Below, piece after piece: positions 50,943 through 59,089 of a DNA stretch of 64,000 bases. Position numbers and translations under genes: made by a program. Source of the DNA: Streptomyces spectabilis (lineage in GTDB: Bacteria > Actinomycetota > Actinomycetes > Streptomycetales > Streptomycetaceae); NCBI RefSeq assembly GCF_008704795.1, contig NZ_CP023690.1, positions 4,536,501-4,600,500 on the forward strand. The letters are read 5' to 3'. The stretch's first letter is position 1. Every line of letters begins with the position of its first letter. The notes below the pieces were generated by a model. It saw nothing but the letters and a program-made list of their open reading frames with translations, was not told the DNA's origin and made no database searches.

Positions 50943-50949
50943 GGACGAG
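50925..50949 (-). repeat. A element supplying a stop codon (DUF397 gene)
   Basis: AGCCCGTCCGGCGCTTGAGG core in inverted orientation; the TGA at 50940-50942 ends the DUF397 frame, as at 44569. Confidence 0.85.
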
Positions 50950-51028
50950 CCCGAAGCTCAAGCCCTCAGCCCCGAGCCCTCTTTCCAAGGAACGGGCGGT
51001 GGGCCTCAACCCGCCCACCCTCCCGCGA

Positions 51029-51055
51029 GTTGGCGGAAGCCTCGCTTCCCGCAAC
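51029..51055. terminator. imperfect hairpin after the DUF397 gene
   Basis: GTTGGCGGAAGC (51029-51040) faces GCTTCCCGCAAC (51044-51055) with two mismatches and a 3-nt loop. Likely terminator of the XRE-DUF397 transcript. Confidence 0.5.
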
Positions 51056-51104
51056 CGACTTGCCACGCAACGTAGCGACGCCTTAACGTGCCCGCATAAC
51101 GAAC

Positions 51105-51139
51105 AACCCCCGCCCGGTGCTGGAACACCTGCGGGGGTT
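51105..51139 (+). promoter_or_regulatory. strong leader hairpin before the next gene
   Basis: AACCCCCGC (51105-51113) pairs with GCGGGGGTT (51131-51139); the loop has a further GGTG/CACC stem. It ends 35 bp before ATG 51175 and is followed by T-rich TTAACC, like an attenuator or terminator placed in the leader. Confidence 0.6.
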
Positions 51140-51174
51140 TAACCAACAAGATCGACGACTAAGGAACCGATCTC

Positions 51175-52044
51175 ATGGCTGATGCCAAGTTTACCGATGC
51201 CGCCCGCTCCGCGCACGCGGCCCCGCACCCGATGGCCAATCCGGGTTACGGAAAGCGCTCCGCTCCGGACCAACTCCCCCGCACCGGGGACGACTTCCCG
51301 CACCTGCCGCCCCGCGAAGCGGCCATCGCGGCGTACGTCGACCGGCTGCCCGACGGCACGGACATCTCCGTGAAGACGCTGGCCAAGACCCTCCCGTACG
51401 GGCAGTGCGCGCTGCGGACGGCCCTCAACGCGCTCCAGGCGGCGGGCCATCTGCGCCGAGGCCGCGAACATGTGCACGGCAGCGGGAGCGCCCGCTGGAT
51501 CACCCGGACGTGGTTCTCACGAACGGCGAGGGACGACACGTGGTGGGCGGAGTTCACGCGGGGCGAGTTACCGAGGGAGCGCCAACGCCCCACGCGCAGC
51601 CGGGCGTTCATCCTCCTGGCGGCCCTGGGCCGGACGGCCCCCGCGCTGTCGCTTTCGGCGGCGGACTGCGCCGCGCTCGTCCCCCTCGCGGAGCGGTGGT
51701 TCGCGAGGGGCGCCACGGAGGAGGCGATCCTGCGCGCCCTGACCACCGGCCTGCCCACCCCGATCCACAGCCCGGCGGCCCTCGTACGCAGCCGCCTGAC
51801 CGCGAAGCTGCCGCCCGAGCCGATCGCCGACCGGCCCGCCCTACGCGTACTGGAGTGCGCACACTGCGGCGCTCCGGGTCGCCCGGAGGAACTGCCGGGA
51901 GGTGCCTGCGGGCCCTGCCGGGGAGAGTCCGCCCGCACCCGGCCCCCAGCCCCTCTCACCGCCCTGGCGGTCCGGGCGCACGCCGCCGTGGCCCGCGCGG
52001 CACTCGGCCGTGCGCGTCCACTGCCCGAAGGGACACCCGCATGA
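51175..52044 (+). CDS. helix-turn-helix DNA-binding protein with zinc-knuckle-like C-terminus and a TTA codon
   Basis: 289 residues from ATG 51175 (AAGGAA upstream). Residues about 45-110 form a winged helix (REAAIAAYVDRLPDGTDISV, then CALRTALNALQAAGHLRRGR). The C-terminal part has CAHCGAPGRP and CGPC, a possible zinc site. Such proteins are common beside accessory genes in Streptomyces; specific function unknown. Codon 132 is TTA (51568-51570), so bldA dependence is likely. ATGA at 52041 would couple the next gene if that start is used. Confidence 0.75.
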   Translation: MADAKFTDAARSAHAAPHPMANPGYGKRSAPDQLPRTGDDFPHLPPREAAIAAYVDRLPDGTDISVKTLAKTLPYGQCALRTALNALQAAGHLRRGREHVHGSGSARWITRTWFSRTARDDTWWAEFTRGELPRERQRPTRSRAFILLAALGRTAPALSLSAADCAALVPLAERWFARGATEEAILRALTTGLPTPIHSPAALVRSRLTAKLPPEPIADRPALRVLECAHCGAPGRPEELPGGACGPCRGESARTRPPAPLTALAVRAHAAVARAALGRARPLPEGTPA

Positions 52045-52103
52045 CCGCTCAAACGGTCCGGCCGCACGGCTCCGGGGCACCATGGAAGGGAGGAGGCACC
52101 ACC

Positions 52104-52784
52104 ATGACCCCTGGCACCGCCGAACGCCCGCAGATGTCCGTCGAGGACTTCGAGGAACTGGTCCGCAGGGCCCCGGAGACCGTACGGAACAAGCTCGAAT
52201 TCCTCGACGGGCGGCTGCTCGTACGGCACGGCCCCATCGACGTCGACGACTTCGAAGAACTGGCCCGCGTCGCCCCCGAGACGGTGACGCTGGAACTGAT
52301 CGACGGAAAGCTAGAGGTCAAGCCCGTGCCGGACGGCGACCACGGCGAGATCATCATGTGGGTGCTCCGCCAGTGCATGATGCAACGCCCCGAGCTGGGC
52401 CTGTACGTGGAGCAGGGTCTGCGGATCGACACGTATCGGAAGGGCTGCATCAGGCCGGACGGCGCCCTGGCCCCGATCGACTACTTCGCCGGGCAGGGCG
52501 AGTGGGCGTCCCCCGACGGCGTCCTGATGACCGTCGAGGTCACGTCCCGCGACAGCGACACCGACCGCCGCGACCGCCACGACAAACCGCGCGCCTCCGC
52601 CCACGCCGGTATCCCCGTCTATCTCCTCGTCGACCGCGACGAGCACACCGTCGTCGTGTACAGCTCCCCCGAGAACGGCGCCTACCAGAGCCGCCGCCCA
52701 TACCCCTACGGCTCCACCGTCCGCATCCCCGCCCCCGTCGCCCTCACCCTCGAAACCGAGAAGCTCAAGGACTACGCGGACTGA
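52104..52784 (+). CDS. Uma2-family (DUF820) nuclease-like protein with duplicated N-terminal motif
   Basis: 226 residues from ATG 52104 (GGGAGGAGG upstream); an in-frame ATG at 52041 overlaps the previous stop but is less well placed. The body has IRPDGALAPIDYF, then LMTVEVTSRDSDTDRRDRHD and KPRASAHAGIPVYLLVDRD, matching the PD-(D/E)XK-like Uma2 fold. Residues about 12-35 (SVEDFEELVRRAPETVRNKL) and about 41-62 (DVDDFEELARVAPETVTLEL) are tandem copies. Function unknown. It ends at a strong terminator facing groEL. Confidence 0.82.
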   Translation: MTPGTAERPQMSVEDFEELVRRAPETVRNKLEFLDGRLLVRHGPIDVDDFEELARVAPETVTLELIDGKLEVKPVPDGDHGEIIMWVLRQCMMQRPELGLYVEQGLRIDTYRKGCIRPDGALAPIDYFAGQGEWASPDGVLMTVEVTSRDSDTDRRDRHDKPRASAHAGIPVYLLVDRDEHTVVVYSSPENGAYQSRRPYPYGSTVRIPAPVALTLETEKLKDYAD

Positions 52785-52810
52785 CACCCCTGCCACGCAC
52801 ACAGAAACGC

Positions 52811-52855
52811 CCGAGGGCGGCACCCCCTGCCAGAGGCAAGGGGTGCCGCCCTCGG
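52811..52855. terminator. 16-bp hairpin between Uma2 and groEL genes
   Basis: CCGAGGGCGGCACCCC (52811-52826) pairs perfectly with 52840-52855 around a 13-nt loop, between convergent stops at 52784 and 52884. Confidence 0.85.
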
Positions 52856-52883
52856 AAAGGACGAGCCTGAACCGTCAGACGGC

Positions 52884-54695
<1,812 letters not shown>

Positions 54696-54936
54696 GTCGC
54701 CCCCACAGTCCGCGGTCCGGCTACCCCAGCCCGACTGCCGCTCGCCCCTCGACTGCGGGCTCCCCCACAGCGCCGCCACCACCGCCCGCCCGCCTCCCAT
54801 CTGCGGGCCGTCCCCCTCAGCGCCGCCACCACCGCCCGCCCCCGGCCGCAGGCCATCGCCCCCAACGCCGCCGCTACCGCCCGCCCGTGCCCCGGCTGCG
54901 GGCCGTCGCCCACGACGCCGGCGCTGGCGCGCCGGA

Positions 54937-55063
54937 TCTCTCCCACCCACCCGCCCATGGCCAGGCGGTTTCGCCGCGCGGGTGGCGGCCCTTCCCTGCC
55001 CGCACAGCGCACCGCCGACCAAAGGGGCGGGTGGGCGGGAAACACCCGGCGCGGCAGCGCCGG
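54937..55063. repeat. family B inverted pair with a compensatory hairpin variant
   Basis: CTCCCACCCACCCGCCC (from about 54938) faces GGGCGGGTGGGCGGG (55025-55039). The hairpin is CCGGCGC-GGCA-GCGCCGG (55046-55063): relative to other copies both arms change at the fourth pair so that pairing is kept. Confidence 0.75.
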
Positions 55064-55182
55064 CGCCATGGGCGACAGCCGGCGCCATGGGCGACAAGCG
55101 GCACCCGGAAGACGGCAAGCGGAAGCGGAAAGCCCCCGGCAAGGGGGGCCGGGCCCCGGCGGAGCGGGGCGGGAGCGCAGAA

Positions 55183-55213
55183 GGGCCCGCCTCCCGAACC
55201 GGGAGGCGGGCCC
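55183..55213 (-). terminator. 13-bp hairpin terminator of the short cold-shock gene
   Basis: GGGCCCGCCTCCC (55183-55195) pairs perfectly with GGGAGGCGGGCCC (55201-55213), loop GAACC, 34 bp past the stop. Confidence 0.85.
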
Positions 55214-55246
55214 ACGCGTCGCTGGTGGCCGATCGCGCCAAGCCGA

Positions 55247-55450
55247 TCAGACGGCGAGCTTGACCATGTCCGCCTGCGGACCCTTCTGGCCCTGCGAGAT
55301 CTCGAACTCGACCCGCTGACCTTCTTCAAGGGTGCGGTAGCCGTCCATCTGAATCGCGCTGTAGTGGACGAAAACATCCGCACCACCGTCGACCGCGATG
55401 AAGCCGTATCCCTTCTCCGCGTTGAACCACTTGACGGTGCCCTGAGCCAT
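55247..55450 (-). CDS. cold-shock protein, CspA type
   Basis: 67 residues, the classical length. RNP1 KGYGFIA and RNP2 DVFVHYS are intact. Starts [15 protein letters not shown] and ends ADMVKLAV, very like Streptomyces ScoF/CspA proteins. RNA chaperone, cytoplasmic. The 464-bp gap upstream is AT-richer than average and probably contains its promoter and a long 5' leader. Confidence 0.95.
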   Translation of the reverse strand: MAQGTVKWFNAEKGYGFIAVDGGADVFVHYSAIQMDGYRTLEEGQRVEFEISQGQKGPQADMVKLAV

Positions 55451-55914
55451 GCCTAACTCCCCTATTACTGGCCCTTGCGCAGACCCGCACTTCGCGGACC
55501 CGGGTCAGACCTCACCCCCCATGGGTTGGGGGTGTGCGCCGGAACGCGTCGACCGCGGCTGAATGTATCTGCCCAACTGCCGTCTGCAACAGGTCAATCG
55601 GACGAGAATTCTGGGCACGACCGATCGCCGATATCCGGAGAATTCACCGTTGTTCAGGGCAAGTCGGGCCAGACAAAAGCCACGTTCGGCTCAAATAGGC
55701 AGGGCACTTTGGCTACTTCTTGTCGGCTCCGAGGCCGACTTCATCCGGGCGGCTGACGCCACTCGACGCCAAAAGCGGAGCTGTATTCCCAACTGTACCG
55801 CGCTCAACCATGCAGAATTGCCCCCTCCGCTTCTCTTGCGGAGGGGGCAATCGAGGTAACTCTGCGTAGAAACAAGAGCCGTTGTATACGAAACGGCTCC
55901 GCGGGCGCGGCGGA
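55451..55914. other. AT-richer gap: csp leader and operon terminator
   Basis: 464 bp. Open frames are short and end at the terminator 55817-55851, so I call no gene. GTCGGC-N6-GCCGAC (55724-55741) is a small stem within the probable csp leader. An unannotated small RNA here cannot be excluded. Confidence 0.5.
55817..55851 (-). terminator. 14-bp hairpin terminator of thrC-sulfur carrier operon
   Basis: ATTGCCCCCTCCGC (55817-55830) pairs perfectly with GCGGAGGGGGCAAT (55838-55851), loop TTCTCTT. It follows the sulfur-carrier stop (55915) in the leftward direction. Confidence 0.85.
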
Positions 55915-56190
55915 TCAGCCGCCGGCGACCGCCGGAATGATCGAGACGCCCGCGCCGTCGGGCGTCGCCGTCTCCAGGCCCTGCTCGAAGCGCACGTCGT
56001 CGTCGTTGACGTACACGTTCACGAAGCGGCGCAGCTTGCCCTGGTCGTCCAGGACGCGGGCGCCGATGCCGGTGTGGTTCTTCTCCAGGTCGGCGATTAC
56101 CTCGGCGAGGGTGGCCCCCTCGGCGCTCACCTCGGCCTTCCCCCCGGTGTACGTACGAAGGATGGTCGGGATGCGAACGTTGACGCTCAT
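55915..56190 (-). CDS. MoaD/ThiS-family sulfur carrier, CysO-like
   Basis: 91 residues from ATG 56190 (GAGGTGAAG upstream). VNVRIPTILRTYTGGKAEVS, FVNVYVNDDDVRFEQGLETA and the C-terminal PAVAGG are close to mycobacterial CysO, the thiocarboxylated carrier for cysteine synthesis. The terminal Gly-Gly is intact. No CysM or Mec/JAMM partner adjoins, so this may be a second carrier serving another pathway. It follows thrC on the same strand; a C repeat lies between them. Confidence 0.9.
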   Translation of the reverse strand: MSVNVRIPTILRTYTGGKAEVSAEGATLAEVIADLEKNHTGIGARVLDDQGKLRRFVNVYVNDDDVRFEQGLETATPDGAGVSIIPAVAGG

Positions 56191-56212
56191 ACTCTTCACC
56201 TCGGTGGATCGG

Positions 56213-56303
56213 GGTGCCCCTTCAGGGGCGCAGGACTGTATCGAATGTGCGGCTCCGCCGCGTGGGCGCGGCCAGCCACGACCGGCCCGCAGACGGAGAA
56301 CGG
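56213..56303. repeat. family C repeat, copy 2
   Basis: TGCCCCTTCAGGGGCGCA stem, then CGGCTCCGCCGCGTGGGCGC and GGCCAGCCACGACCGGCCCG. Lies between thrC and the sulfur-carrier gene. Confidence 0.7.
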
Positions 56304-56321
56304 ACAGCGAGCCCCGGGGCG

Positions 56322-57620
56322 CTAACCCGCAAGCCCCGCGGAGCGGAACGCCTCCAGGCTCGGCCGGATGGTCGCGGTCGCCTGAGACGTCGCGGCGACC
56401 GCGTCGAGGGTCTTGAGGCCGTCGCCCGTGTTGAGGACGACCGTGGTCAGGGAGGTGTCGAGGAGCCCCTCCTCGATCAGCTTGCGCGTGACCCCGACGG
56501 TCACGCCACCCGCGGTCTCCGCGAAGATGCCCTCCGTGCGCGCAAGGAGCTTGATCGCGTCGACGACCTGCTCGTCGTTCACGTCCTCCACCGCGCCGCC
56601 CGTGCGCCGGGCGATGTCGAGGACGTACGGACCGTCGGCCGGGTTGCCGATCGCGAGCGACTTGGCGATGGTGTTCGGCTTCTGCGGGCGGACGACGTCC
56701 TGGCCCGCCTTGAAGGCGGCGGAGACCGGCGAGCAGCCCTCCGCCTGGGCGCCGAAGATCTTGTACGGCTTGTCCGCGACGAGGCCCAGCTCGATGAGTT
56801 CCTTCAGACCCTTGTCGATCTTCGTGAGCTGCGAACCCGAGGCGATCGGGATCACCAGCTGGTCCGGCAGCTCCCAGCCGAGCTGCTCGCAGATCTCGTA
56901 CGCGAGGGTCTTGGAGCCCTCGCCGTAGTACGGCCGCAGGTTCACGTTGACGAAGCCCCAGCCCTCGCCGAGCGGGTCGCCGATGAGCTCGGAGCAGAAG
57001 CGGTTCACGTCGTCGTAGTTGCCCTCGATGCCGACGAGCTCGCCGCCGTAGACCGCGGCCATGACGACCTTGCCCTGCTCCAGGTCGTGCGGGATGAACA
57101 CGCAGGAGCGGAAGCCCGCGCGGGCGGCGGCGGCGCCGACGGCCCCGGCGAGGTTGCCCGTGGAGGAGCAGGAGAGCGTGGTGAAGCCGAAGGCGCGCGC
57201 GGCTTCCAGGGCCTGCGCGACGACACGGTCCTTGAAGGAGTGCGTGGGGTTGCCGGAGTCGTCCTTGACGAACAACTTGCCCTGGTCGACGCCCAGTTCA
57301 CGGGCCAGGTTGTCGGCCTTGACGAGCTTGGTCCAGCCGGGGTTGAGGTTCGGCTTGTCGGCGACGTCGGCGGGGACGGGCAGCAGCGGGGCGTACCGCC
57401 AGATGTTGGCCGGGCCGGACTCGATCTTCGCCCGGAGCGCCTCGGGGTCGCCGAGCGGCAGGTCGTACGCGACTTCGAGCGGACCGAAACACTCGGCACA
57501 GGCGAAGATCGGACCGAGCGGGAAGACGGTGCCGCACTCGCGGCAGGAGAGACCCGACGCGGGTCCCAGGTCGACCGCGGTGCCCGTGGGGGAGGTGGTG
57601 TCGACAGTCTGCACAGCCAT
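56322..57620 (-). CDS. thrC: threonine synthase
   Basis: 432 residues from ATG 57620. An N-terminal zinc-ribbon-like part has CRECG (Cys26, Cys29) and CAEC (Cys41, Cys44); PLP lysine Lys130 is in THSFKDR; the phosphate-binding SCSSTGNLAGAVGAAAA follows. Converts O-phosphohomoserine to threonine. A SAM riboswitch occupies its leader (57639-57789), so methionine status probably controls it. It is followed by a CysO-like sulfur-carrier gene, an arrangement common in actinobacteria. Confidence 0.95.
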   Translation of the reverse strand: MAVQTVDTTSPTGTAVDLGPASGLSCRECGTVFPLGPIFACAECFGPLEVAYDLPLGDPEALRAKIESGPANIWRYAPLLPVPADVADKPNLNPGWTKLVKADNLARELGVDQGKLFVKDDSGNPTHSFKDRVVAQALEAARAFGFTTLSCSSTGNLAGAVGAAAARAGFRSCVFIPHDLEQGKVVMAAVYGGELVGIEGNYDDVNRFCSELIGDPLGEGWGFVNVNLRPYYGEGSKTLAYEICEQLGWELPDQLVIPIASGSQLTKIDKGLKELIELGLVADKPYKIFGAQAEGCSPVSAAFKAGQDVVRPQKPNTIAKSLAIGNPADGPYVLDIARRTGGAVEDVNDEQVVDAIKLLARTEGIFAETAGGVTVGVTRKLIEEGLLDTSLTTVVLNTGDGLKTLDAVAATSQATATIRPSLEAFRSAGLAG

Positions 57621-57638
57621 GGAGGCGAGGCCCTTTCT

Positions 57639-57789
57639 CCTCATCTTCCTCGCGGCGCATCTCGCCACGAGACGGAATTGGCACCTTCCCGAGCCGGGAG
57701 CCTCGCGGTGCGCCTGTGGCGCTACGAGACCGGCTGGAGGGTTGCCGGGGCTTCAACGGGCCGTATCCCTCTGCCCCTCTGGATGAGCG
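57639..57789 (-). promoter_or_regulatory. SAM-I (S-box) riboswitch in the thrC leader
   Basis: Minus-strand RNA features: P1 5' strand CUCAUC followed by AGAG, GAGGGAUACGGCCCGUUGAA, GCCCCGGCAACC, GGUGCCAAUUCC, a P4 hairpin UCUCG-UGG-CGAGA, and the P1 3' strand GAUGAG (57640-57645). The order and conserved nucleotides match the S-box. P1 closes directly before the GAGGAGAAAGG ribosome-site region of thrC, leaving no room for a terminator, so translational control is likely. Confidence 0.88.
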
Positions 57790-57958
57790 GTATTCGGTTG
57801 TTGTACGCAGGGTGCCAGTGGCACGCGTGCGGGCGGCGACCCCCGACATGCGATGGTCACCGGCCTTGTTCAAGACTGTAACCGACGGCCAGGACAGTTG
57901 AGATAGTCGTCCGAACCGCGAGATGGATCACATGAGGCCACCAACGGGAGGAACCCGC

Positions 57959-58942
57959 GTGCTGGAAGAGGTCGAGCGCTGGCTGAGCAGGCGTTCCTGG
58001 TCCGTGACCGACCGCCCGCTGGACCGTCTCACGGCCGCGAAGCGGGCCTCGGGCACCACGGTGAGCGTCGTGCTGCCCGCGCTCGACGAGGAGCGGACGG
58101 TCGGGGAGATCGTCGCGGAGATCCGCCGCGAGCTGATCGAGAAGGTCCCCCTGGTCGACGAGCTCGTGGTGGTGGACTCCGGCTCGCGGGATCGCACCGC
58201 GGAGGTGGCGCGCGCCGCGGGCGCCCGGGTCGTGCGCCGGGACGACGTCCTGCCGCGCGTCCCGGCGGTGCCCGGCAAGGGCGAGGTCCTGTGGCGGTCG
58301 CTCCTGGTGACGCACGGTGACGTGATCGCGTTCGTGGACGCCGACCTGAAGGAGTTCTCGGCCGACTTCGTGACCGGCATCGTGGGCCCGCTGCTCACCG
58401 AGCCGGACGTGCACTTCGTGAAGGCGATGTACGACCGCCCGATGACGGTGATGGACGGCCCGGGCGACCCCGGCGACGCGTCGAGCGCCACGGCGGGCCA
58501 GGGCGGCCGGGTCACCGAGCTGATGGCGCGGCCCCTGCTCAACATGCACTGGCCCCAGCTCGCGGGCTTCGTACAGCCCCTCGGCGGCGAGTACGCGGCC
58601 CGCAGGTCGCTCCTGGAACGCCTGCCGTTCCCGGTCGGGTACGGCGTGGAGCTCGGGCTGCTCGTGGACGCCCTGCACACCGTCGGTCTGGACGCGCTCG
58701 CGCAGGTCGACGTCGGGGTGCGCAGGCACCGGCACCAGGACGGGCAGGCGCTCGGCCGGATGGCCGCGTCGATCTACCGCACGGCGCAGCTGCGGCTCGC
58801 CCGCGGGCACCTCGTGCGGCCCGAGCTGACGCAGTTCGTGCGGGGGGCGTCCGGCTTCGAGCCGCGTACGTACCCGGTGGACACGGAGGAGCGGCCGCCG
58901 ATGGTGGAGATCGACGAGTACGCGAAGCGGCGCGTGGCCTGA
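57959..58942 (+). CDS. gpgS: glucosyl-3-phosphoglycerate synthase
   Basis: 327 residues from GTG 57959 (GGAGG 7 nt upstream). GT81-like: SVVLPALDEERTVGEIVAEI, then LVVVDSGSRDRTAEVARAAG, metal-binding FVDADLKEF (Asp127, Asp129) and PLGGEYAARRSLLERLPFP. Transfers glucose to 3-phosphoglycerate, the first step to glucosylglycerate or methylglucose polysaccharides. It precedes otsA in the same direction; with otsA/otsB it forms a compatible-solute locus. A C repeat lies just after it. Confidence 0.9.
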   Translation: MLEEVERWLSRRSWSVTDRPLDRLTAAKRASGTTVSVVLPALDEERTVGEIVAEIRRELIEKVPLVDELVVVDSGSRDRTAEVARAAGARVVRRDDVLPRVPAVPGKGEVLWRSLLVTHGDVIAFVDADLKEFSADFVTGIVGPLLTEPDVHFVKAMYDRPMTVMDGPGDPGDASSATAGQGGRVTELMARPLLNMHWPQLAGFVQPLGGEYAARRSLLERLPFPVGYGVELGLLVDALHTVGLDALAQVDVGVRRHRHQDGQALGRMAASIYRTAQLRLARGHLVRPELTQFVRGASGFEPRTYPVDTEERPPMVEIDEYAKRRVA

Positions 58943-58964
58943 CCGGCGGTTCGCTGGGTTTCGT

Positions 58965-59016
58965 CTGCGGGCCGTCACTGGCTGGTCGCGCAGTTCCCCG
59001 CGCCCCTTTGGGGCGC
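58965..59016. repeat. family C repeat, copy 3 (inverted)
   Basis: Begins CTGCGGGCCGTCACTGGCTG and ends with the CGCGCCCCTTTGGGGCGC stem, the reverse complement layout of copy 1. Between gpgS and otsA; may terminate gpgS. Confidence 0.75.
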
Positions 59017-59076
59017 TACTTCGCCAAGTGAGGGGCCACTCGCACGGATGCGCGTTTACGCGGATCCAGGGCGGGC

Positions 59077-59082
59077 TAGGTT
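59077..59082 (+). promoter_or_regulatory. leaderless-type -10 box of otsA
   Basis: TAGGTT, 7 nt before ATG 59090; no ribosome site upstream. Confidence 0.55.
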
Positions 59083-59089
59083 CGCCAAC

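Noticed and set aside
47328..52883. Integrated plasmid, prophage or ICE
   Set aside because: No integrase, replication or transfer genes and no att-like repeats. Only the TTA-codon cluster suggests accessory origin.
55475..55859. Small genes in the gap upstream of the short cold-shock gene
   Set aside because: Short frames lack ribosome sites and coding bias, and one runs through the terminator hairpin.
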